Made by a program: the position numbers and the translations under genes
Part shown: one piece after another, positions 1 through 5,982 of the stretch
Layout of the letters: the number at the start of each line of letters is the position of its first letter
How positions within the stretch are numbered: position 1 is the first letter of the stretch
Notes under the pieces: model-generated
Databases searched by the model: none
What the model saw: the letters and a program-made list of their open reading frames with translations, nothing else
Told to the model about the DNA's origin: nothing
DNA from: Hyphomicrobiaceae bacterium
GTDB taxonomy: Bacteria > Pseudomonadota > Alphaproteobacteria > Rhizobiales > Hyphomicrobiaceae
Direction: 5' to 3'
Assembly (NCBI GenBank): GCA_020442225.1
Contig: JAGRKR010000506.1
Location: 1 to 6,369 of the forward strand
DNA length: 6,369 nt

Positions 1-2
1 AG

Positions 3-1724
3 GCGCACACTCCGGCCGAGGTGCCGGACATGCTGCGACGGCTGGACATGGCCGTGAAGGCCGGGCTGCATGCTGCGGGATACCTCTCCTACGAGCTCGG
101 CTATGCACTCGAGCCGCGGCTCGCACCCCTGATGCCCGCCTCGCGTCGTCTGCCGCTGCTGTGGCTCGGCCTGTTCCGCAGTGTCCGCCACCTCGCGCCG
201 GCGGAGACAGAGGCTTGGCTCGCCGAAAGGGACGCAGGCGGGGCGTGCGCGCTCCGCGACGTGCGTCTCGACGTGGACGAGGCCGGCTATCTCGACCGCT
301 TCGACGTCGTCAAGGAGAAGATCGCGGCAGGCGACATCTACCAGTTGAACCTGACCCTCAAGGCTCGCTTCCAGCTCGACGGCTCGCCCGTGGCGCTCTA
401 TCGGGAGCTGCGCCGCAAGCAGCGGGTCGCGCACGGCGCTTTGATATCGACCAGCGATGTCACGCTGGTCTCCCTGTCGCCCGAGCTCTTCGTCAAGGTC
501 TCGGACCGCACGATCGAGACGCGCCCCATGAAGGGCACGGCGCCACGTGCCGGCACGCCCGACGCCGATGCCGAGGCGCGCGCGGTGCTGCGGCGAGATC
601 CCAAGCAGCGTGCCGAGAACCTGATGATCGTCGACCTCATGCGCAACGACATCGGCCGCATCGCCGAGGTCGGCAGCGTCCACGTGAGCGAGCTGTTCAC
701 CGTAGAAACCTACCGCACGCTGCATCAGATGACCTCCAACGTGCGGGCGAGGTTGTCGGCGGGCGTCGGGCCGTCGCAGCTCATCGAGGCGCTGTTTCCG
801 GCGGGCTCCATCACGGGCACGCCCAAGATCCGCGCCATGGAGCTCATTCGCGAGCTGGAGCCGGGGCCGCGCGAGGTCTATACAGGCTCCATCGGTGCTT
901 TCATGGCCGACGGCAGCGTAGCGCTCAACGTGGCCATCCGCACGGCCGTGATTCATGGCGACGGCGCGGGTGAGATGGGGATCGGCTCCGGCCTCGTTGC
1001 GGACTCCGTCGGCCTGCAGGAGTTTGCCGAATGCAAGCTCAAGATGAGGTTCCTGGTGGATCCGGCCGCGCCGTTCCAATTGATCGAGACGCTGCTCTAC
1101 GACGGGCGTGCCGGGTACTGGCTGCTCCAGCGCCACCTCGACAGGCTTGCCGCATCGGCGGCCTATTTCGACTTCCCCTGCGACCTCGATGACGTTCGGG
1201 CGCGGCTCACTCAGGCGGTGGCGACGGCGCTCGAGGCGCGCCTGCGGGTGCGGCTGCTGCTGCACGAAGACGGGACGGTCACGGTGACGACGGCCCCGCA
1301 GCCGGCGCCCGCGGGCGAGGCCGTGATGCGCTACGTCGTGTCGCCGACGCCCGTCTCGTCCGCCGATCCGTTCCTCTTCCACAAGACGACTAGGCGTCAG
1401 CTCTACGACAGCGAGCATGCCATCTACGCGGCGAGCCACGGCGCCGATGAGGTCGTCTACCTGAATGAGCGTGGCGAGTTGGCCGAGGGCAGCCGCACGA
1501 ACATCTTCGTCATGAGGGACGGCGTGCTGCTGACGCCGCCGCTTTCAGCGGGATTGCTGCCCGGCACGCTGCGGTCCGAGTTGCTTGCCAGCGGCACGGC
1601 CGTCGAGGCCACGCTGACCCCCGACATGCTGGCGACGGCCGCTGCCGTCTATCTCGGAAACTCCGTGCGCGGCCTCGTGCGCGCCGAGCCGATCCAGGCG
1701 CCGCCGCGCTCAGCGTCGGCGTAG
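3..1724 (+). CDS. pabBC: Aminodeoxychorismate synthase component I fused to 4-amino-4-deoxychorismate lyase (PabB-PabC), 5' partial
   Basis: This bifunctional cytosolic enzyme makes p-aminobenzoate for folate. The PabB half aminates chorismate using ammonia from a PabA partner, which is not in the window; the PabC half eliminates pyruvate with PLP. Residues are numbered from the GTG at 21. The chorismate-binding domain shows GDIYQLNLT (104-112), PMKGT (169-173, Lys171 matching the PIKGT lysine that marks PabB rather than TrpE), ENLMIVDLMRND (199-210), GSITGTPKIRAMELI (262-276) and GLVADS (324-329). The lyase domain begins near 352, with PLP lysine Lys455 in HKTTRRQLYD, LAEGSRTNIF (487-496) and GLLPGTLR (511-518). 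The frame stays open to base 3 (AHTPAEV precedes the GTG and fits the family), so the true start lies upstream and a few tens of residues are probably missing. A hairpin and 120 bases separate it from bdhA, so cotranscription is uncertain. Confidence 0.95.
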   Translation, partial: AHTPAEVPDMLRRLDMAVKAGLHAAGYLSYELGYALEPRLAPLMPASRRLPLLWLGLFRSVRHLAPAETEAWLAERDAGGACALRDVRLDVDEAGYLDRFDVVKEKIAAGDIYQLNLTLKARFQLDGSPVALYRELRRKQRVAHGALISTSDVTLVSLSPELFVKVSDRTIETRPMKGTAPRAGTPDADAEARAVLRRDPKQRAENLMIVDLMRNDIGRIAEVGSVHVSELFTVETYRTLHQMTSNVRARLSAGVGPSQLIEALFPAGSITGTPKIRAMELIRELEPGPREVYTGSIGAFMADGSVALNVAIRTAVIHGDGAGEMGIGSGLVADSVGLQEFAECKLKMRFLVDPAAPFQLIETLLYDGRAGYWLLQRHLDRLAASAAYFDFPCDLDDVRARLTQAVATALEARLRVRLLLHEDGTVTVTTAPQPAPAGEAVMRYVVSPTPVSSADPFLFHKTTRRQLYDSEHAIYAASHGADEVVYLNERGELAEGSRTNIFVMRDGVLLTPPLSAGLLPGTLRSELLASGTAVEATLTPDMLATAAAVYLGNSVRGLVRAEPIQAPPRSASA

Positions 1725-1788
1725 CCGCGCCACGCCTGCCTTGTGCCTCCGCGTGTTGCGGCGCAGTATCGGGCGCAGACGGCCGGGC

Positions 1789-1804
1789 GGTGGCATGGGC
1801 CACC
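1789..1804 (+). terminator. Stem-loop in the pabBC-bdhA gap
   Basis: GGTGGC (1789-1794), a four-base loop ATGG, and GCCACC (1799-1804) form a perfect 6-bp hairpin between pabBC and bdhA. No T-run follows, so it is not a textbook intrinsic terminator. It could weaken read-through or sit in the bdhA leader. The rest of 1725-1844 shows only the bdhA ribosome binding site; I see no convincing promoter there. Confidence 0.3.
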
Positions 1805-1830
1805 CGCTCGGGAGATCCCGCACTCAGACG

Positions 1831-1837
1831 GAAAAGG
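1831..1837 (+). promoter_or_regulatory. Ribosome binding site deciding the bdhA start
   Basis: GAAAAGG lies 7 bases before the ATG at 1845. It supports that start over in-frame codons further upstream, which would add 34 residues (from 1743) with no family resemblance ahead of the Rossmann strand. Confidence 0.6.
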
Positions 1838-1844
1838 TGTCGTC

Positions 1845-2627
1845 ATGTCGCTGAAGGACAAAGTCGCGGTCATCACAGGTTCCACGTCGGGCATCGGGCT
1901 GGCGATCGCCGAGGGCCTCGCCAAGGCCGGCGCGCACGTCGTCCTCAACGGGCTCGGTTCGGAAGCCGACATCAAGGCGGCCGTCGCCAGGGTTGCGACG
2001 CACGGCACGCGTGTCAGCTACGACCCGGCCAACATGCTCCGCCACAATCAGATCGCCGACATGATCGAGAAGGCCGAAAGCGAGCTCGGCTCCGTCGACA
2101 TCCTCGTCAACAATGCCGGCATTCAGCACGTGGCGCCGGTCGAGGAGTTCCCCATCGAGAAGTGGGACGCCGTCATCGCCATCAACCTGTCGTCGTCCTT
2201 TCACACGGTCAGGGCGGCCATTCCCGGCATGAAGCGGCGCAAGTGGGGACGCATCGTCAACATCTGCTCGGCGCATTCGCTCGTCGCCTCGCCCTTCAAG
2301 TCCGCCTACATCGCCGCCAAGCACGGCCTGGCGGGGTTCACGAAAACGGTGGCGCTCGAGCTCGCCGAGCACGGCATCACGGCCAACGGCATCTCGCCGG
2401 GCTTCGTGTGGACTCCGCTGGTCGCCAACCAGGTCGCCGACATGGCGCGCGTCAACAACATGAGCGAGGAGGCCGTCAAGCGCGACATCATGCTGGCCGG
2501 CCAGCCGACCAAGCAGTTCGTCACTGTCGAGCAGGTGGCCGCGCTCGCCGTTTTCCTCTCGAGCGAGGAGGCGGCGTCAATTACGGGGGCGAACTACTCG
2601 ATCGACGGAGGGTGGACGGCGCGATGA
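1845..2627 (+). CDS. bdhA: D-3-hydroxybutyrate dehydrogenase (short-chain dehydrogenase)
   Basis: This is an NAD-dependent cytosolic enzyme that interconverts D-3-hydroxybutyrate and acetoacetate, the step that recovers carbon from polyhydroxybutyrate. The product is 260 residues, the usual length for the family. It has the SDR cofactor motif TGSTSGIG (11-18), NNAG (89-92), and the catalytic Ser142, Tyr155 and Lys159. Positions known to bind substrate in the Pseudomonas fragi enzyme are present: Gln94, His144, Lys152, Gln196 and Trp257. This separates it from generic SDR reductases. One departure is that the usual GWVLTPLV segment reads GFVWTPLV (186-193), so the tryptophan expected at 187 is Phe and a Trp appears at 189. 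The start is set by the AAAAGG seven bases upstream and by family length. Its TGA overlaps the ATG of the patatin gene, implying translational coupling. Confidence 0.93.
   Translation: MSLKDKVAVITGSTSGIGLAIAEGLAKAGAHVVLNGLGSEADIKAAVARVATHGTRVSYDPANMLRHNQIADMIEKAESELGSVDILVNNAGIQHVAPVEEFPIEKWDAVIAINLSSSFHTVRAAIPGMKRRKWGRIVNICSAHSLVASPFKSAYIAAKHGLAGFTKTVALELAEHGITANGISPGFVWTPLVANQVADMARVNNMSEEAVKRDIMLAGQPTKQFVTVEQVAALAVFLSSEEAASITGANYSIDGGWTAR
2607..2612 (+). promoter_or_regulatory. Ribosome binding site for the patatin gene, inside bdhA
   Basis: GGAGGG sits within the last codons of bdhA (the Gly-Gly of DGGW), 11 bases before the ATG at 2624. The spacing is a little long, but with the ATGA overlap it fits coupled translation from terminating bdhA ribosomes. 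Confidence 0.45.
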
Positions 2628-3799
2628 AGGCGAAGCCCAGGGGCGCGACAGCGAAAAAGAAAGCGGCGCCCGCGAAGAGGCCACCCACCGCGACAGCGGG
2701 CCAGCCGCAGACGGCGCGCAAGCGCATCAACGTGGCATTGCAGGGTGGCGGCGCGCACGGGGCGTTCTCGTGGGGCGTGCTCGACGCGATCCTGGCGGAC
2801 GAGCGGCTCGAGATCGAGGCCATCTCGGGCACCAGCGCCGGTGCGATGAGCGCCGTCGTCGTCGCCGAAGGGCTGGCCGCGGGCGGGCGCGAGCAGGCCC
2901 GCGAGAAGCTCGAACGATTCTGGCACGCCGTCAGCCGTCAGGCGCTGTTCGGGGTGATCCAGCGCACGCCTCTGGACATCCTGCGCTCCAATTGGAGTCT
3001 CGACTCCAATCCGCTGTTCCTCACCTGGGACATGGCGATGCGGGTCGTCTCGCCCTACCAGCTCAATCCGCTCAATATCAACCCGCTGCGACGCATCCTC
3101 GAAGAGGAGGTCGATTTCGCTCGCGTGCACACGTGCGCGACGATGCAGCTCTTCATCTCGGCCACCAACGTCCATTCGGGCCAGGTACGCATTTTCACGG
3201 GCGATGAGGTGACGCTCGAGGCGGTCCTCGCCTCGGCCTGCCTGCCCGAGCTGTTCCAGGCCGTCGAGATCGACGGCGAGCCCTATTGGGACGGCGGCTT
3301 CATGGGCAACCCGGTGCTCTTCCCGTTCGTGAAGCACTGCCATGCGCCCGACGTGCTGATCGTTCAGGTCAATCCGATCCGCCGCGCCGCGACGCCGACC
3401 ACGGCCCGCGAAATCCACAATCGGGTCAGTGAGATCGCGGCGAACTCCTCCCTGGTGCACGAGCTCTTGCGGGTCGAGCTGGTCAATCGTGGTCTCGAGC
3501 GTGGCGATTTCAAGGGGCGCGGCTACCGCCCGATATTCCTCCATCGCGTCGGTGGCGGCGGTGAGCTGGCGGAGCTGTCCGCCTCGAGCAAGCTCAATCC
3601 GGAGTGGCTGTTCCTCACGCATCTGCGCGATCTCGGACGGCAGGCGGCGACGGCCTGGCTCGAGCAGTCGTTCGACAGGATCGGCCGCGAGAGCACGCTG
3701 GTGCTCGACAGCGTGAACGACCCGAAGGGCGGGCCGGCGGCGGCGCCCGAGAGCCCCAAAGAGAAGCGCAAGCGTGGCGCCAAAACCGCCGCCCGCTAA
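2624..3799 (+). CDS. Patatin-like phospholipase family hydrolase
   Basis: A predicted acyl-ester hydrolase of 391 residues with a Ser-Asp dyad. The oxyanion-hole glycine motif GGGAHGAF is at 41-48, the nucleophile elbow GTSAG at 69-73 (Ser71), and the catalytic Asp is Asp223 in YWDGGFMGNP. All key patatin elements are present. There is no signal peptide or clear membrane segment, so it is probably cytosolic or granule/membrane-surface bound. Residues 1-34 are Lys/Ala/Pro-rich and the last 20 are strongly basic (KEKRKRGAK), so low-complexity cationic tails flank the catalytic domain. The ATG at 2624 overlaps the bdhA stop (ATGA); no other start keeps the compact domain and this coupling, though the frame is open further upstream inside bdhA. 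Patatin-fold enzymes include phospholipases A and at least one described PHA depolymerase, so the neighbour makes a storage-polymer or membrane-lipid role possible. The exact substrate is inference. Confidence 0.9.
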   Translation: MKAKPRGATAKKKAAPAKRPPTATAGQPQTARKRINVALQGGGAHGAFSWGVLDAILADERLEIEAISGTSAGAMSAVVVAEGLAAGGREQAREKLERFWHAVSRQALFGVIQRTPLDILRSNWSLDSNPLFLTWDMAMRVVSPYQLNPLNINPLRRILEEEVDFARVHTCATMQLFISATNVHSGQVRIFTGDEVTLEAVLASACLPELFQAVEIDGEPYWDGGFMGNPVLFPFVKHCHAPDVLIVQVNPIRRAATPTTAREIHNRVSEIAANSSLVHELLRVELVNRGLERGDFKGRGYRPIFLHRVGGGGELAELSASSKLNPEWLFLTHLRDLGRQAATAWLEQSFDRIGRESTLVLDSVNDPKGGPAAAPESPKEKRKRGAKTAAR

Positions 3800-3804
3800 G
3801 CGAA

Positions 3805-3826
3805 AGGGGCTCCAACTGGCGCCCCT
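3805..3826. terminator. Stem-loop between the convergent patatin and membrane-protein genes
   Basis: AGGGGC (3805-3810) pairs with GCCCCT (3821-3826) across a 10-base loop, six bases after the patatin stop. Read on the minus strand, the stem is followed by the mildly T-rich TTCGCTT, so it could end transcription from both sides, better for the leftward gene. The rest of 3800-3868 is plain spacer. Confidence 0.4.
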
Positions 3827-3868
3827 CAGGCTTGTTCTGCAAGATGAACGGGACCGTAGTGTCCGACC

Positions 3869-4735
3869 TCAGCCCTTCGGATGGAAGGCGCTGTCGACGA
3901 GATCCTGGCCGAAGGCCGGCGGGGCCTTGCCGGTGGTCGCGTAGACGTAGACGCCGGTCCGGAAGATGGCGCCGAGCGTGCCGAACACGATGCTGACGGC
4001 GAGGATGTAGAGGAAGGCCACGCCGAAGAGCGCCACGGTGCCCGCGCCAATCGACCCGGCACTTGCTGCGGCCAGCATGAGGAGGCCGACGGCCGGCAGG
4101 ATGAACAGGGCAGCAATGATTCCCATGCCGCCTTCGCCGGCGACCGCCTCACCCCACGTCTTGCGCAGGATCTCGCCGGAGCGCTTGATGGCGGTGACAG
4201 GCCCGACACGCTCGACGACCAGCACAGGCACGACGAAGTAGGTGGCGATGGCCCAGGCCATGCCGAGCAGACCGCCGAGCAGGTCGCCGATGAACCCGAG
4301 GCGCTCCTTAAGTGCCTGCTGGATCATGTTGAGCAGGAGGCCGACCGTCGAGGCGACCAGGGCCCAGCCCAGGATCTGCGGCAGGCGGCTCATGGCCACG
4401 CTCATGCCCTTGCGCAGCGACGGCTCGCGCCCGGCGAGCGCCTCGAGCGCACAGAAGGCGAGCGCCGAATTGAAGAAGATCGCGACGAAGAAGCAGATGA
4501 AATAGAACACGAACAGCACAGCCATGAGTCCATACTGACCGAACTCACGGAAGAGGTGCTCGATCTCGAGACCGAACTTTTGGGAGAATACTCCGAAGGA
4601 GCCGAGGAAGGTCGCAGCGATAGCCAGTATGGCTATGCCCGACGCGATGGGGAAGACAAGCAATTTGGGGTGCTGCTTCAGCACGGACCAGCTTCCCTTG
4701 ACCATTGCCCAGCCGCGCCAGAGACGATCCAACAT
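3869..4735 (-). CDS. Polytopic inner-membrane protein of unknown function, DUF6159-like
   Basis: 288 residues with about six hydrophobic segments, roughly at residues 25-47, 67-88, 122-138, 150-173, 203-227 and 234-258. It opens with an amphipathic, aromatic stretch (RLWRGWAMVKGSWSVLKQHP) typical of membrane proteins I would place near DUF6159. No catalytic or transport motif is visible and I assign no function. A conserved-looking cytoplasmic stretch, around ERVGPVTAIKRSGEILRKTWGE (about 175-196), lies between segments 4 and 5 and contains several charged residues. The start is taken as the ATG at 4735 because GGAGG ends six bases before it. The in-frame GTG at 4741, two codons upstream, directly abuts that GGAGG and is too close. 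It converges on the patatin gene, and sspB lies upstream on the same strand after about 230 bases, so it probably has its own promoter. Confidence 0.85.
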   Translation of the reverse strand: MLDRLWRGWAMVKGSWSVLKQHPKLLVFPIASGIAILAIAATFLGSFGVFSQKFGLEIEHLFREFGQYGLMAVLFVFYFICFFVAIFFNSALAFCALEALAGREPSLRKGMSVAMSRLPQILGWALVASTVGLLLNMIQQALKERLGFIGDLLGGLLGMAWAIATYFVVPVLVVERVGPVTAIKRSGEILRKTWGEAVAGEGGMGIIAALFILPAVGLLMLAAASAGSIGAGTVALFGVAFLYILAVSIVFGTLGAIFRTGVYVYATTGKAPPAFGQDLVDSAFHPKG

Positions 4736-4741
4736 TTCCAC

Positions 4742-4746
4742 CCTCC
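4742..4746 (-). promoter_or_regulatory. Ribosome binding site deciding the membrane-protein start
   Basis: On the minus strand GGAGG (4746-4742) is followed by six bases and then the ATG at 4735. This is ideal spacing and rules against the GTG at 4741. Confidence 0.7.
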
Positions 4747-4836
4747 ATCAATCGTAGGCCCAGGCACGACCCAACAGCAGCCGTGCGAACAAATCAGAAC
4801 GACGTTCATATGGGATGTGCTCCTATCCTGAAGCTA

Positions 4837-4880
4837 GAGGGCAAAAGCAAAAAAACCGATTACTGATGCTCTTTTGCCTC
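4837..4880. repeat. Imperfect inverted repeat with an A7/T7 tract in its loop
   Basis: GAGG-G-CAAAAG (4837-4847, one bulged G) is complementary to CTTTTGCCTC (4871-4880), giving 10 pairs around a 23-base loop. The loop carries seven A's, which read as T7 on the minus strand. It lies in the 233-base gap between sspB and the membrane-protein gene. It could be part of the sspB 3' end or an operator for the downstream gene. The rest of 4747-4968 contains no gene I can support. Confidence 0.4.
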
Positions 4881-4968
4881 AGGCGCGCGGCACAAATCTC
4901 GAGGGTCTCGCCGCTTCAGGGCGCGTATCGCACGGGCAAGAGTCCCGGCCGGCACTGTCGATCGCGCT

Positions 4969-5808
4969 CTAGGACTTCTTCCTGAACGCATCGAGGCTGA
5001 CGACCTCGGCGGACGGGCGCTGCTCGGTGGCGTCGGCGGAGTCGTCTGCTGCTTCCTTGTGGTCGGCAGCCTCCTTGCTGGGCTCCGGCTCGGGGGCCTT
5101 GCGGCCCGCCTCGGCAGGCGTCTCGGCAGCGGAATCCGCCTTGCGCCGCGGTCGCGCCGATGCGCCAGCCGTCGGAGCGGCCTCGGGCTTCGCGTCCTTG
5201 GGGGCGGAGGCCGGCCGCGGCGCATCCCCGGGCACCTCGGTTGTGGCGTCTTCGTCCTTGGATTTCAGTCGCTCGCGCAGCGGTGCGCGTTCGTTCGTGT
5301 TGCCGCCGCGCGGCCGCGCCGGCTTTTCGGGCGCACGTTTTGGGCCGTCGATCCGGCGCTCGCCGGGCGCGCGGCCGCCTTTCGCCTCACCCGGCACGGC
5401 AGGCGCGGTTGCCGGATCGAGTGTCGGCGCGCCGGTCTGCTCCTGCGCGAGGAGCGCCTCGAGCGGCAACACGAACGGCACGCTCGGGTCGAGAAATACG
5501 CGTATGGCGGCGTAGGGGATGGCGAGCCGCTCGGGGATGCCGTCGAAGGTCAGCTTGACCTCGAAGCGGTCGTCGCCGACGACCAGATCCCAGAAGCGAT
5601 GCTGGAGGACGATGGTCATCTCGTCCGGGTACTGCTGGCGCAGTCGCTTGGAGAGCGCGACGCCCGGCGCCCCCGTGCGGAACGAGATGAAGAAATGATG
5701 GTCGCCCGGCAGTCCGCTCTTGGCGATGCGCGAAAGAACGGTGCGCACGAGGCCATACCAGACCTCGCGCGTCAGGGCGACATAGTCGATCAAGGGCCCA
5801 GACGTCAT
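4969..5808 (-). CDS. sspB: SspB-type adaptor for ClpXP degradation of ssrA-tagged proteins
   Basis: A cytosolic adaptor that binds the tag added by tmRNA and tethers the substrate to ClpX. 279 residues from the ATG at 5808. The folded SspB domain spans about 5-118, with GLPGDHHFFISFRTGAPGV (32-50), YPDEMTIVLQHRFWDLVV (60-77) and IPERLAIPYAAIRVFLDPSV (91-110), all characteristic of alphaproteobacterial SspB. Residues about 119-266 are a Pro/Ala/Lys/Glu-rich, apparently disordered linker. The last 13 residues (AEVVSLDAFRKKS) form a short conserved-looking tail placed where the ClpX-binding peptide of SspB sits. The linker makes the protein much longer than common alphaproteobacterial versions of under about 200 residues. 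The start is chosen by homology; a TTG at 5841 would add 11 residues but has no ribosome site. The ATG has only GGGGGAAG 12 bases upstream, so initiation may be weak. ssrA lies immediately upstream on the same strand. Confidence 0.92.
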   Translation of the reverse strand: MTSGPLIDYVALTREVWYGLVRTVLSRIAKSGLPGDHHFFISFRTGAPGVALSKRLRQQYPDEMTIVLQHRFWDLVVGDDRFEVKLTFDGIPERLAIPYAAIRVFLDPSVPFVLPLEALLAQEQTGAPTLDPATAPAVPGEAKGGRAPGERRIDGPKRAPEKPARPRGGNTNERAPLRERLKSKDEDATTEVPGDAPRPASAPKDAKPEAAPTAGASARPRRKADSAAETPAEAGRKAPEPEPSKEAADHKEAADDSADATEQRPSAEVVSLDAFRKKS

Positions 5809-5859
5809 GCTTCGGAAGCGCTTCCCCCAGGATCCTGCCAAGTTCAGCGGCAGGGAAGT

Positions 5860-5887
5860 GGAGGGCTTCTGTTGCCCGGTGCCCTCC
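5860..5887 (-). terminator. Stem-loop at the ssrA 3' end
   Basis: GGAGGGC (5887-5881) pairs perfectly with GCCCTCC (5866-5860) across a 14-base loop, 51 bases before the sspB ATG. There is no T-run after it. It could be a weak terminator, a processing signal or the last helix of the coding RNA. Its strength decides whether sspB is read from the ssrA promoter. Confidence 0.4.
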
Positions 5888-5943
5888 GAAACCGCGCCTG
5901 CCGTGGCTAGACGACAGGGCTTGAGTTCAGGCTTTCGCGCCGC

Positions 5944-5982
5944 TTACGCAGCGAGAGCAGCCTCAGCATAGTTGTCGTTGGC
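5944..5982 (-). other. tmRNA tag-peptide reading frame (ANDNYAEAALAA, stop TAA)
   Basis: Twelve codons plus TAA inside the coding piece, with resume codon GCC at 5982-5980. The preceding TAGTT lies where E. coli has TAGTC before its resume codon. With the charged alanine the full tag is AANDNYAEAALAA. The C-terminal LAA is the ClpX recognition signal and the N-terminal AANDNY is the part an SspB adaptor binds. It resembles hyphomicrobial tags and is one residue shorter than the 14-residue Caulobacter tag. Confidence 0.95.

Noticed and set aside
1741..1769. Promoter-like TTGTGC-17-CAGTAT before bdhA
   Set aside because: Both boxes match consensus poorly; not enough to call a promoter.
1743..1844. 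34-residue N-terminal extension of BdhA
   Set aside because: The family starts a few residues before the Rossmann strand, and a ribosome site is correctly spaced before 1845.
1790..2623. N-terminal extension of the patatin frame through bdhA
   Set aside because: The 278 upstream residues are an Arg/His-rich out-of-frame reading of bdhA; the ATG at 2624 overlapping the bdhA stop is the sensible start.
2594..3622. 342-codon minus-strand ORF opposite the patatin gene
   Set aside because: The plus-strand frame has all patatin catalytic motifs; the opposite frame is Arg/Asp/Glu/Leu-rich shadow without motifs.
3881..4831. 316-codon plus-strand ORF opposite the membrane protein
   Set aside because: It is the antisense shadow of a GC-rich gene; its Asp/Glu/Gly/Arg/His-rich composition is typical of such frames, and the minus-strand protein has coherent membrane segments.
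5059..5910. 283-codon plus-strand ORF opposite sspB
   Set aside because: It is a shadow of sspB, Arg/Gly/Leu-rich, and runs into the tmRNA region.
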